Positions 24,731 through 31,874 are shown, numbered from the stretch's first letter. The stretch is DNA of 64,000 nt from an uncultured Lacinutrix sp. (GCA_937129145.1 CAKZMU010000050.1:1-64000), one strand, 5' to 3'. Numbers and translations: made by a program. The notes: a model not told the origin generated them from the sequence alone.

Positions 24731-24907
24731 TTATTTACCTGTTAATAATTCGGGCAGCTTTGATAGTTCATCCTGTAATTGGATTAACTTGACTGCATCA
24801 CTTGGCGTTATGCCTAATTCTTTTGCCTTAAGTTTGGCTAGTTCCCACAATGGATTAGCCTCCCATCGTACAGCAACTGGCGTTAGTATTCGCTTGCGCT
24901 TTACCAT
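24731..24907 (-). CDS. Small helical protein, 58 aa
   Basis: Begins MVKRKRILTPVAVRWEANPLWELAK, then a helix with ELGITPSDAVKLIQLQDEL. Overlaps the upstream 76-residue gene by 53 bases in another frame. Unknown family. Confidence 0.5.
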   Translation of the reverse strand: MVKRKRILTPVAVRWEANPLWELAKLKAKELGITPSDAVKLIQLQDELSKLPELLTGK

Positions 24908-25085
24908 CGTCTTTGTATTTATATGTGATTATCAATCCATCCGCTTTGGTAACTGTAACGGTACTTGTCGGGTCTAATTCGAGTAACAAACGCACGCCAC
25001 TTTGAGTGCTGTATGCCCGTTCGGGTAAGGATGTAGTTACTACTTTGCCATCTATCTTGATGGTCATTTCTATGTGTCTTACCAT
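24855..25085 (-). CDS. Hypothetical protein, 76 aa
   Basis: Begins MVRHIEMTIKIDGKVVTTSLPERAYSTQSG, probably beta-rich. The last ~17 residues overlap the next gene and look less ordered. Unknown family. Confidence 0.5.
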   Translation of the reverse strand: MVRHIEMTIKIDGKVVTTSLPERAYSTQSGVRLLLELDPTSTVTVTKADGLIITYKYKDDGKAQANTNASCCTMGG

Positions 25086-25088
25086 TTT

Positions 25089-25244
25089 TTAATCATATTT
25101 ATATTGATATGCTATATGCTCACTTAATGCTCTTGCCTCCATTGGTGCTAATTCACCCATTGTACGACCGTTCATAGTCCATTTACCATCGAGAACGGCA
25201 TAACATCGAACATCTTTTTTTTGTTCCAAGTCTACTCCAAACAT
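25089..25244 (-). CDS. Small protein, 51 aa
   Basis: Begins MFGVDLEQKKDVRCYAVLD and ends SEHIAYQYKYD. It lies four bases from the next gene and directly after the structured leader. Unknown family. Confidence 0.55.
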   Translation of the reverse strand: MFGVDLEQKKDVRCYAVLDGKWTMNGRTMGELAPMEARALSEHIAYQYKYD

Positions 25245-25256
25245 AGTTTTTGTTTT

Positions 25257-25355
25257 TTACATTAAGTCTAATTCATCAATCATAATATTATCGAGTATAG
25301 TATTTAACTGATTTAAAAAATTAATATACTCTTCCCCGTATGTATCGTATAACAT
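25257..25355 (-). CDS. Micro-protein, 32 aa, possible leader peptide
   Basis: Begins MLYDTYGEEYINFLNQLNTI, acidic. First ORF of the left operon, about 20 bases after the three-way RNA element, so it could be a leader peptide. Confidence 0.45.
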   Translation of the reverse strand: MLYDTYGEEYINFLNQLNTILDNIMIDELDLM

Positions 25356-25374
25356 AATATGATTTATTGATTAG

Positions 25375-25419
25375 TGCCTGTGTTGTCATCGAAGACATAG
25401 ACCTAAAGTCTACACAGGC
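25375..25419 (-). ncRNA. Compact three-way-junction RNA element
   Basis: A 7-bp closing stem (GCCTGTG at 25376-25382 with CACAGGC at 25413-25419) encloses two hairpins, TGTC/GACA (25384-25397) and TAGAC/GTCTA (25398-25412). All helices are perfect. On the minus strand it ends about 20 bases before the first ORF of the left operon, where a riboregulator or ribosome-access element would act. Confidence 0.5.
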
Positions 25420-25972
25420 TGTGGAATGCTTTTATCTTTCATCCGTTTACAGATAGGTTGTCCTACATTTGTAGAATACCCATGGGATTTTCACAAATTT
25501 TTCACGATTGATACATGCTTTCCATTGCCTCGTTTAATTACTATTTCATACCTTTCGGGTTAGTCCGTATGTTATTACGCATACGTCCGTCGATAGCACG
25601 AATGTATTTACATGTGGTTACTTCATTTGTAATACTAACTAAGTGTTAATAAAACTTGATAGCTTGAGTCTAAAACTACCGTTGTTTTACTTCCCTAGTA
25701 GGACACGATTAATGCTACCCCCTTTAGGTTTTCTTTCCATCTTGGTCTATGTTTCCCGACTAATTGGGTGACCTCAGGGTATAAACTCTATTGCTGCCCG
25801 TTATACTATGGCAATTTGTGGATATTACGAGACACAACCGCTCGGATTTTACTTCGGTCTTGACTGACCTATTCAATTTATAAGGGCTGAAACCCTAGCA
25901 TTGTAATACGTGTTGCTATGCACGGTTTTAATGTAATTACTAGTTAAACTCTAGTGGTTTATTTCGTTGGTA
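25420..25972 (-). ncRNA. Long structured leader of the left operon, no ORF
   Basis: Transcription from the promoter at 25973-26003 would cross ~550 bases without a credible gene. Visible pairings on the minus strand include ACTAG/CTAGT, AGGG/CCCT, GGTC/GACC, TTGTG/CACAA, CGTATG/CATACG and ACC-CGAAA-GGT with a GNRA-like loop. The density of short helices suggests a folded RNA, either a leader or an independent non-coding RNA. No match to tmRNA, RNase P RNA or a group I intron core was recognised. Confidence 0.4.
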
Positions 25973-26003
25973 CAAACATACTTCATAAATCCGACACTCA
26001 CAA
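25973..26003 (-). promoter_or_regulatory. Leftward promoter of the left arm
   Basis: Minus strand TTG (26001-26003), 20-base spacer, TATGTTTG (25973-25980): full match to the Bacteroidetes consensus. It heads the long leader and the unbroken series of leftward genes. Confidence 0.7.
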
Positions 26004-26992
26004 GAATTTTAACAATTTTAACATTTGATGCTTACTTGAAGACCCTAGCGACTACTAACGTATGGCCTACTATATTCGGGTTGCGCTTTCATGTTATGCT
26101 AGCTATACACACTAAGCGTGTTATATATGTTACATGTGATTATCAAGATTTTAAAGAACGTTGGTTACTTTCAACACCACAAACATACGGCACAAGTTAG
26201 AAACTGGCAAGAAAAAAGTGAAATAATCGACGAAATACATGATTTTACCGACGAAATACATGATAAAAGCTAATTTGTACGTATAATGCACGCATATGGG
26301 AACGACAATAGTACATATATGCACCGCAAAGTACTGTAATACAAGGTACTAAGTAATACACAGTACCATACTACACAAGGAACACAACCATGCATACGTA
26401 TTAGGGATACGCATGTACACGCACGTACTAACCTACTCTCGTGATATATCCAAATACTTTGGTCGAACTGTATGAAATCATAGTTCAAATACTACATAAA
26501 CGAACATTATCAATGTTTATCGACGAATGAAGCGCACACACGTGTAATGTGAATACTAAATAGTTATGACATACGCCAAAATAGTCGATGAACTACACAG
26601 AAATCCGTTGAAATGCTCACAAAATCGATGGGGGTACTTCAAAATTCCGTTTTCCTTTTGGGCGACCCCGTGTTAAATATACATTGTTACCTACACCCTA
26701 AACATATCTAACTGTTTTGGGATGTTCACCGCACAGGCATGTTCACGAATACGTATACTCTTCTTTTTGTGTACAGCCTACTCCCAAGGAGGTGCGAGGG
26801 GTATCCCGAAGCCTATCTATAACACACTACTATGTAATGCATAGTACTAGGTAGTCTCAATAATGTTAAAAAGGGTACTTACCTTAATATAGTGGGGTAG
26901 CTGTTTTTTACATTTTTTATTGATTATCAGGCAGTTACGTTTGAGTAACTTTTACATTTATGGGCAAAAGGTAAAAAAGACCCTATAATGAT
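26004..26992. other. Non-coding control region between divergent promoters
   Basis: About 1 kb with no ORF I would support on either strand. It holds two exact 16-bp direct repeats (26228-26264), degenerate GTAC/TAATACA repeats (about 26329-26380), a hairpin with CTATG/CATAG inside ACTAC/GTAGT (about 26826-26855) and AGTTAC/GTAACT (26933-26950). It is the best place in the window for a replication origin, but this is inference. Confidence 0.5.
26228..26264 (+). repeat. Two 16-bp iteron-like direct repeats
   Basis: CGACGAAATACATGAT occurs at 26228-26243 and 26249-26264, a 21-base period (two helical turns). Partial relatives start CGACGAATGAAG near 26521 and CGATGAACTACAC near 26586. The period fits binding sites for a replication initiator or repressor. 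Confidence 0.6.
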
Positions 26993-27023
26993 TTGGTTTT
27001 CAGGGTATTTATACGTATCTTTG
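26993..27023 (+). promoter_or_regulatory. Rightward promoter of the right arm
   Basis: TTG (26993-26995), 20-base spacer, TATCTTTG (27016-27023). The first ATG is only four bases further, at 27028, so the message is probably leaderless. Confidence 0.75.
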
Positions 27024-27027
27024 CTGT

Positions 27028-27240
27028 ATGAGTGCAATAGAAAAGAGATACCTCATTGCTAGGCAAGCGGAGTATCAAACCAAAATGGGTACATTCGGGC
27101 AACTGGATACCCTGCTTAAGCAAAGGGCAATGTATGCTCGTGCCATCCATGATGGTAAAGTAACCGATGGCGTGAGTGCCGAGGGGATGATAGATTTACT
27201 CAACAAAGATATTTGTAAACTTTTAGCAATACGAACGTAA
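27028..27240 (+). CDS. Hypothetical protein, 70 aa
   Basis: Helical, basic N-terminus (MSAIEKRYLIARQAEYQTK). First rightward gene; the promoter ends four bases before the ATG. Overlaps the next gene by the TAATG type junction. Unknown function. Confidence 0.65.
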   Translation: MSAIEKRYLIARQAEYQTKMGTFGQLDTLLKQRAMYARAIHDGKVTDGVSAEGMIDLLNKDICKLLAIRT

Positions 27241-27434
27241 TGAGAGATATTAAAGAAGAATTGAAATTCGAGAAATTGGAACTCGATAACAAAATTCAGA
27301 AACTAGGTATTTTCATCGATGGGAGAATCTTCCCGACAATACCAAGGCTACAGCAAAAGTTGCTGATTACACAAAAAGGCTTCATGGGAAGCTACAGCCG
27401 AATCTTAGGCGAACGAATCCAAAATCTAAATTAA
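27240..27434 (+). CDS. Hypothetical coiled-coil protein, 64 aa
   Basis: Charged helix (RDIKEELKFEKLELDNKIQKL) then a mixed C-terminus. Coupled to the upstream gene by an overlapping stop/start. Unknown function. Confidence 0.6.
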   Translation: MRDIKEELKFEKLELDNKIQKLGIFIDGRIFPTIPRLQQKLLITQKGFMGSYSRILGERIQNLN

Positions 27435-27450
27435 AATAGGATTACAATTA

Positions 27451-27486
27451 ATGGGTAGGACTAAAACCTACTACAAAAAGAAATAA
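27451..27486 (+). CDS. Possible 11-residue basic micro-peptide
   Basis: MGRTKTYYKKK between two genes, three bases before the next ATG. Listed because it sits exactly like a cistron; translation is unproven. Confidence 0.2.
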   Translation: MGRTKTYYKKK

Positions 27487-27488
27487 TT

Positions 27489-27674
27489 ATGGATGAAGCT
27501 GCAATTAAGAGATTACAACACGAATTAAAAGCTGCAGACGCAGCACAGGAGTTGTACACAAACGATAACATGAGTCAAGACGATAAATTGCAATGGCAAT
27601 TCTACGAGGGTAGAATTTCGCTGTTACAAGAAGTCCTATTGGATTATATTCCTGAATTGTCTAGTGGCATTTAA
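27489..27674 (+). CDS. Hypothetical protein, 61 aa
   Basis: Helical, acidic (MDEAAIKRLQHELKAADAAQELY). Ends inside the SLOG gene start, so the two are coupled. Unknown function. Confidence 0.6.
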   Translation: MDEAAIKRLQHELKAADAAQELYTNDNMSQDDKLQWQFYEGRISLLQEVLLDYIPELSSGI

Positions 27675-28020
27675 GGTAATCATAGCAGGTGGTCGTGATT
27701 TCACTAATCTTTCTTTCATGAAAATGATAGCTAACAAAATGTTGGCGAACAAGGGAAAATCGGTCGAAATCGTGTCTGGTACTGCAGGTGGAGCGGACAG
27801 GCTCGGAGAGGCTTATGCGTACAGTCAGGGATTCTCTGTGAAGAGGTTTCCTGCGGATTGGGATGAACACGGCAAGGCTGCAGGGGTGATTCGTAATGCG
27901 GAAATGGCTGAATATGCGGATGCAGCTATAATTTTCTGGAATGGAGTGTCAAAAGGCACTAAGAACATGATTGATAACATGAAAAAAATCGGTAAACCAC
28001 ATATTGTCAAAAAATACTAA
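27664..28020 (+). CDS. SLOG-domain (YspA/DUF2493-like) Rossmann protein
   Basis: 118 aa from a GTG start. VIIAGGRDF at the first strand, the VSGTAGGADRLGEAYA loop and FPADWDEHGKAAGVIRN-MAEYAD match the SLOG family, whose members bind nucleotide-derived ligands or hydrolyse such compounds. In phages these proteins may cleave or sense signalling nucleotides made by host defences (inference). No effector domain is fused. Confidence 0.8.
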   Translation: MAFKVIIAGGRDFTNLSFMKMIANKMLANKGKSVEIVSGTAGGADRLGEAYAYSQGFSVKRFPADWDEHGKAAGVIRNAEMAEYADAAIIFWNGVSKGTKNMIDNMKKIGKPHIVKKY

Positions 28021-28022
28021 AA

Positions 28023-28181
28023 ATGACTGATACATTTAAGGGGCAATTGGCTCACGAAAAAGTCTTAGGAAGAATCAAAGAAATTGAAAACCATTGGAAC
28101 TTGGAGTTTACTTCAAGAGGCGGTGGTGTAAATGAACACGGTGAAGAGGTTCATTGGGTGTCTTACAGAAGTAAATCATGA
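28023..28181 (+). CDS. Hypothetical protein, 52 aa
   Basis: Begins MTDTFKGQLAHEKVLGRIKE; ends HWVSYRSKS. Overlaps the next gene by four bases (ATGA). Unknown family. Confidence 0.6.
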   Translation: MTDTFKGQLAHEKVLGRIKEIENHWNLEFTSRGGGVNEHGEEVHWVSYRSKS

Positions 28182-28327
28182 CAAATAAGATAACACACAG
28201 CGATTACAAGTTCGTAGCCGAGTTATTGGAAAACACTTTGGATATGGAAGGATTGGTCGTAATGGAATTAATCGATGATACTACTGGTAAAAGAAGTATC
28301 CTATTAAAAGAGAGAAAGTATGAATAA
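28178..28327 (+). CDS. Hypothetical protein, 49 aa
   Basis: Begins MTNKITHSDYKFVAELLEN; acidic then basic. Overlaps its neighbours at both ends (ATGA and eight bases), as in tightly packed phage operons. Unknown family. Confidence 0.6.
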   Translation: MTNKITHSDYKFVAELLENTLDMEGLVVMELIDDTTGKRSILLKERKYE

Positions 28328-28535
28328 GAGTAGAATACTATTCAAAGCTGCATTCGGAGAGTTTGCAAGTGATTGGGAAGAAAGAACAGACCTTGAGGTG
28401 CAGGAATTGCATGCTGCAGTACAAATGTTGCTTCAAGGGGAAATGACTTATCTATCATTGGTCAGCAAAAAATCGATGTTCTACATATCGGAAGCGATGT
28501 GCAAGAATGGTGTAATCTTAATACAGATACAGTAA
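28320..28535 (+). CDS. Hypothetical helical protein, 71 aa
   Basis: Begins MNKSRILFKAAFGEFASDWEER. Predicted helical. Last gene before a new promoter. Unknown family. Confidence 0.6.
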   Translation: MNKSRILFKAAFGEFASDWEERTDLEVQELHAAVQMLLQGEMTYLSLVSKKSMFYISEAMCKNGVILIQIQ

Positions 28536-28547
28536 TGTTCCGTTGAT

Positions 28548-28578
28548 TTGGTTTTTGAACATTTTTGTTGTATATTTG
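28548..28578 (+). promoter_or_regulatory. Promoter before the exonuclease gene
   Basis: TTG (28548-28550), 20-base spacer, TATATTTG (28571-28578). The ATG is 24 bases downstream after TAATTAAAGATATAC. Confidence 0.75.
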
Positions 28579-28601
28579 CATTGTAATTAAAGATATACAA
28601 T

Positions 28602-29147
28602 ATGAATAAACAATTAAATGTAACATTTGATTTAGAAACGCTAGGTAATTCTTCACAAGCACCTATCGTCCAAGTAGCAGCAGTATTATTCGATAACCAT
28701 GGTCAAATCTTGGAATCGGTTAACCTGAAAGCTGACTTGAAGACAATCCCTCAAGGGTTTGTAGTGAATTTCGAAACCTTGAAGTGGTGGTTCGAGCAGA
28801 GCAACCAAGCAATCAAATCAGTAATGACCCAAGGTAAGCTGACTCACACAGAAATGTTGAAGGAGTTCATGAAGTGGGTACTTGAAATCAAAGATAATTA
28901 CGGCAAGGATATTTCGTACTGGTCTCACGCAACTTTTGACCCTCCTATCTTATCCAATAACTTCAAGGTAGCAGGTGTATACAATCCAATTCCATTTAGA
29001 GCGCACAGGGATATTCGTACCCTGACGCACTTCGCAGGTTTCATTGATGTGAAACGTAGCGGTGTTGCTCACGATGCAATCGATGATTGTATTTACCAAG
29101 CCAAGTATATCACTAAAGGATTCAAATTAATAAAGCCGATATTATGA
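28602..29147 (+). CDS. DEDDh 3'-5' exonuclease, Rv2179c-like
   Basis: 181 aa. FDLETLGN near residues 10-17 supplies the first Asp-Glu, SHATFDPPIL the second Asp, and HDAIDDCIYQ the final His-x4-Asp of the DEDDh fold, with a Rv2179c-like N-terminal signature (DLETLG). Probably an RNA or single-stranded DNA exonuclease acting from the 3' end. Followed by a coupled small gene and the recombinase. Confidence 0.82.
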   Translation: MNKQLNVTFDLETLGNSSQAPIVQVAAVLFDNHGQILESVNLKADLKTIPQGFVVNFETLKWWFEQSNQAIKSVMTQGKLTHTEMLKEFMKWVLEIKDNYGKDISYWSHATFDPPILSNNFKVAGVYNPIPFRAHRDIRTLTHFAGFIDVKRSGVAHDAIDDCIYQAKYITKGFKLIKPIL

Positions 29148-29383
29148 GCAAAGAACAGATTCCGTGCAGGCACGTGAGAAGAGAAGGAGAAAGCTGTAGG
29201 GCAAACAACAATTGTAAATATCCCGATTGTCCTGCACCCGTAGTAGCATTTTATGTACCCGTTAATCGTGGTGAACCATTTACACAAGAAAAAATGAAAG
29301 AAATGTGGGAATGGTTAGGTAGTGATGAATGTACAGACAAATTAAGTAAAAAAGTAAAAGAAGATGCAAGTAAAAGGAAGTGA
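29144..29383 (+). CDS. Cysteine-containing small protein, 79 aa
   Basis: CRHVRREGESCRANNNCKYPDCPAP gives four cysteines close together, so a small metal-bound fold is possible. The C-terminal half is a charged helix. Overlaps the exonuclease stop (ATGA) and the recombinase start. Confidence 0.65.
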   Translation: MSKEQIPCRHVRREGESCRANNNCKYPDCPAPVVAFYVPVNRGEPFTQEKMKEMWEWLGSDECTDKLSKKVKEDASKRK

Positions 29384-29918
29384 TTATTTAGATTACGATT
29401 TAGCCATGGTAAAAGCCATGGAATTAATCGAGAGCGGGGGTAATGTAAATTTCGGTTTACTTATCGCCTGTGGTGTAAATATGGGATTGAGGATTGGCGA
29501 CCTTCTGGATATTGATTACAATCAATTAGAGAAAGGTAGCTTCATCATTGTTGAAGAGAAGACCAAGAAGAAAAGAAAGGTGGTCGCAAACTCTGCAGTA
29601 AAGATGGCTCTTGAGGCAATGCCAGATACAGCACAAAAAGAACTAGGTGCTAAGTGTTTCGTGAGCAATAAAGGAACAGTTTATAGCCCACAGCACGTAA
29701 ACCGATTACTCAAAAAGTATTTCGACGAAGAGGATGTCAGAATCTCAAGTCACTCAATGAGGAAAGGATATGGTAGAAGGTACTACGATAAGTACCACGA
29801 GGATGGTGGACTCACCGACCTCCAACTGCAGTTCAATCATTCGACACCTGCAGTCACACTTCGATACATCGGTAAGACCCAAGAACGGCTCGATAGTATG
29901 TATGAAAGATTAGTGTAA
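29364..29918 (+). CDS. int: Tyrosine recombinase (integrase), catalytic domain only
   Basis: 184 aa. Catalytic residues are all visible: R43 (GLRIGDLL), K in the TKKKRK hairpin (67-71), H130-x-x-R133 (SSHSMRKGYG), H159 (FNHSTPAVT) and nucleophile Y168. No N-terminal arm-binding or core-binding domain is present. Candidate roles are dimer resolution or inversion of tail genes as well as integration. No repressor or lysogeny module was seen in the window. A terminator follows immediately. Confidence 0.88.
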   Translation: MQVKGSDYLDYDLAMVKAMELIESGGNVNFGLLIACGVNMGLRIGDLLDIDYNQLEKGSFIIVEEKTKKKRKVVANSAVKMALEAMPDTAQKELGAKCFVSNKGTVYSPQHVNRLLKKYFDEEDVRISSHSMRKGYGRRYYDKYHEDGGLTDLQLQFNHSTPAVTLRYIGKTQERLDSMYERLV

Positions 29919-29925
29919 AAAAAGA

Positions 29926-29949
29926 AGCCTCAATTAAGAGGCTTTTTTT
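29926..29949. terminator. Bidirectional terminator between the recombinase and metalloprotease genes
   Basis: AGCCTC/GAGGCT (29926-29931 and 29938-29943) with loop AATTAA, preceded by an A-run and followed by a T-run, so it can act on both strands. Confidence 0.8.
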
Positions 29950-30430
29950 ATAGTTCGTTTTTATAGGTGTTGATGATAAATTGCTCAGCACCGATGCTTC
30001 CCCTGATTATTCCTAATTCGAATTTGGAATGAGGACTCATTAATCCTATCTTCTCTGGGTCGATGTGTTTCAACCCTTGTGAGTGTCCTATCTCATGAGC
30101 CAATGTCAAAAGAACGAAATCATCTTTTTCTTCCCTCGTCAATTCTATAAATGGTGGGAATGTAAAATAATAACTTAACATTACTGTAGAACCTTCCTCT
30201 GACCAGTAACCTTGTATACCTCTTCTCATTGGTATTAGGGTAACAGCTTCAATCTTTCCCCAATCCACATTCAAATCGTTGTCCTCCACAATACGTTCCA
30301 TTTCCCTCATATAAGGTTTCAATCCTTCATGCACTTCAATATGTGCGGTCGGTTGCCTTAAAGACGGGGTAGAACTAGCTGTTAATAAAAGCAGGAGGGT
30401 GATTAATGCCAATGGGATGATTCTTCTCAT
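29948..30430 (-). CDS. Secreted zinc metalloprotease, metzincin-like
   Basis: 160 aa, the only leftward gene in the rightward block. A signal peptide is evident (MRRIIPLALITLLLLLTASS). The active site is HEIGHSQGLKH (H112, H116, H122), the long metzincin zinc motif HExxHxxGxxH, followed by a Met-turn candidate at M131 (GLMSPH). It would act in the periplasm or outside the cell. Possible jobs are cutting host surface proteins or processing virion proteins (inference). No dedicated promoter with both elements was found. Confidence 0.85.
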   Translation of the reverse strand: MRRIIPLALITLLLLLTASSTPSLRQPTAHIEVHEGLKPYMREMERIVEDNDLNVDWGKIEAVTLIPMRRGIQGYWSEEGSTVMLSYYFTFPPFIELTREEKDDFVLLTLAHEIGHSQGLKHIDPEKIGLMSPHSKFELGIIRGSIGAEQFIINTYKNEL

Positions 30431-30484
30431 GATTATTTTGTTTTTAAATTAAAGTATAAAGGTAACAATTTCAGAGAAACAAAG

Positions 30485-30593
30485 TTGGTACTTTTTGTTA
30501 AGTATATAACTTCCGCTTCGTCGCACGCCCCCTCTGTGTCGGGGTGACTTTGTGTCTCCCTCCGAGAGGACTACTAAGGCACGAAGTTACCAA
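30485..30593 (+). other. GC-richer structured intergenic element
   Basis: Outer pairing TTGGTA (30485-30490) with TACCAA (30588-30593), then CTTCGT (30516-30521) with ACGAAG (30581-30586), enclosing CCCC/GGGG and TCTC/GAGA hairpins. More G+C than its surroundings and without an ORF. Could be a folded RNA, a terminator complex or a recombination site near the recombinase. Confidence 0.35.
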
Positions 30594-30624
30594 TAATTTC
30601 TGACATATGCAAATCGTCGTCGTT

Positions 30625-30655
30625 TTGGTATTTCGAGAATTGTTGCGTATCTTTG
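30625..30655 (+). promoter_or_regulatory. Promoter before the oxygenase gene, leaderless
   Basis: TTG (30625-30627), 20-base spacer, TATCTTTG (30648-30655); the ATG is at 30660, only four bases further. Confidence 0.75.
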
Positions 30656-30659
30656 CCTC

Positions 30660-31223
30660 ATGATAATTATAGAAGACAATTTTTTGAGTGAAAAGTCCTT
30701 CCGTGGTTTACAAGATTACTGTAAGCAGGAGTTTAGGATTGAGCGTGCAGGTGCAGGTGACCAATGGAAAGAATTTTTGGTTCTGGATACCCCACCTGAT
30801 ATTCAATCTCAATTATGGTTGGAAGACCATGAGATAATTTTTAGTTTCATTCGTAAGGCACATGCAGGTTTTGATACCGACCCCAGAATACATTCTGATG
30901 GTATCATTATGAATAAGTATGTAGATGTGGCTTCTGTTCTTTACATAAATGAAAATGAAGGTGTTTCCAGAAACGGTACAGCATTTTATGACCATGCTTT
31001 TTTCGGAGAGAAACTTCCAAAAGATGTGAAGCCAGAATTATACAATGATGTATTAAAGGATAGTAACGTTACGGAACTTTGGCAACAAACCGATAAGGTG
31101 TATGCAAAACCAAATAGGTTGTTAAGCTACCCTGCTAATTATTTTCACGCCAAATTCCCTGCGAAAATCGAAACGGGAGAAAGAATTGTACTAGTAACTT
31201 TTTATAGCGAAATAAATGGATAA
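30660..31223 (+). CDS. 2-oxoglutarate/Fe(II) oxygenase-like protein (DUF6445-like)
   Basis: 187 aa. H78-x-D80 in RIHSDG and a distal H163 in NYFHAKFP give the iron triad, and R175 in GERIVLVTFY the 2-oxoglutarate anchor, with the jelly-roll order of P4H-type dioxygenases. It may hydroxylate a host or phage protein or a nucleobase. A modified-DNA role is possible but not indicated by neighbours. The gene starts with its own promoter. Confidence 0.8.
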   Translation: MIIIEDNFLSEKSFRGLQDYCKQEFRIERAGAGDQWKEFLVLDTPPDIQSQLWLEDHEIIFSFIRKAHAGFDTDPRIHSDGIIMNKYVDVASVLYINENEGVSRNGTAFYDHAFFGEKLPKDVKPELYNDVLKDSNVTELWQQTDKVYAKPNRLLSYPANYFHAKFPAKIETGERIVLVTFYSEING

Positions 31224-31491
31224 GAAAAAACGATTTTTCATGGTGACATTCTCTGGACTGTCCGAAGACAATACTTTACGAACTGGTAAAATCGAGTACC
31301 GTACAACTAATGGGAAACATGCAAATGAACTTATAGTTCTTGATTTAATCACCAAGCAGTTTGGTTTGAGTATGGTATTTGTTAAGGGTATAATGGAAAT
31401 GACCGAGGCTGATTTTATGGATTGGATTGCAGGTCGTGATAATCTTCCACCTCAACTTCCAGAACATATTGATGATGGAGGATTCTTATAA
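31216..31491 (+). CDS. Hypothetical protein, 91 aa
   Basis: Begins MDKKKRFFMVTFSGLSEDNTLRTGKIEY, beta-alpha with FGLSMVFVKGIMEMTEADFM. Overlaps the oxygenase gene by eight bases. Unknown family. Confidence 0.6.
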   Translation: MDKKKRFFMVTFSGLSEDNTLRTGKIEYRTTNGKHANELIVLDLITKQFGLSMVFVKGIMEMTEADFMDWIAGRDNLPPQLPEHIDDGGFL

Positions 31492-31500
31492 AATAATTCG

Positions 31501-31508
31501 TATCTTTG
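31501..31508 (+). promoter_or_regulatory. -7 element before the basic protein gene
   Basis: TATCTTTG without a clear TTG at the right distance; the ATG follows 44 bases downstream. Confidence 0.45.
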
Positions 31509-31551
31509 TTTCTGTATACAAAAAAATAAGTTAACTTTAAAAAATACATCA

Positions 31552-31851
31552 ATGGTAACAGACCCAAAAAAAGGAAAGAAAAAAGCAGCAACTACTCCAA
31601 GTAAGAAAAATGCTGCATTAACCGACACACAACAATTGTCTGATGCGTTGGCTAAAAAAGTATCGAGCGGTAAAATCAGCATGAGTGCTGCTCAAGCACA
31701 GCAACGTGCTGCTGATAAAAAAGCAATGAAAACAAAAACCATTAAGAATAACACAGGTAAAGGTACTCCTAAAGTAGCAGGTTCTTCATTTGGTAAAGAA
31801 CGCAAAGCCAAGTTTCGTAGAAATAAAAAAGGAAACGTAGAGGCTTATTAA
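31552..31851 (+). CDS. Basic Ala/Lys-rich protein, possibly DNA-binding
   Basis: 99 aa, strongly basic (KKGKKKAATTPSKKN, KERKAKFRRNKKGN) with an Ala/Gln-rich helix in the middle. Composition like histone-H1-type or virion DNA-condensing proteins. It has its own promoter element and a strong terminator. Confidence 0.65.
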   Translation: MVTDPKKGKKKAATTPSKKNAALTDTQQLSDALAKKVSSGKISMSAAQAQQRAADKKAMKTKTIKNNTGKGTPKVAGSSFGKERKAKFRRNKKGNVEAY

Positions 31852-31874
31852 GACACAACGCCCATTTAAAAGTG

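Noticed and set aside
25420..25972. tmRNA, RNase P RNA or group I intron in the long leader
   Set aside because: No recognisable conserved core, T-arm or intron P7-like motif; only short stems are visible.
25967..26488. Two ORFs (77 aa plus, 72 aa minus) in the control region
   Set aside because: One starts from TTG next to a promoter element, both have unnatural composition and neither has a coding-like neighbour. Treated as non-coding.
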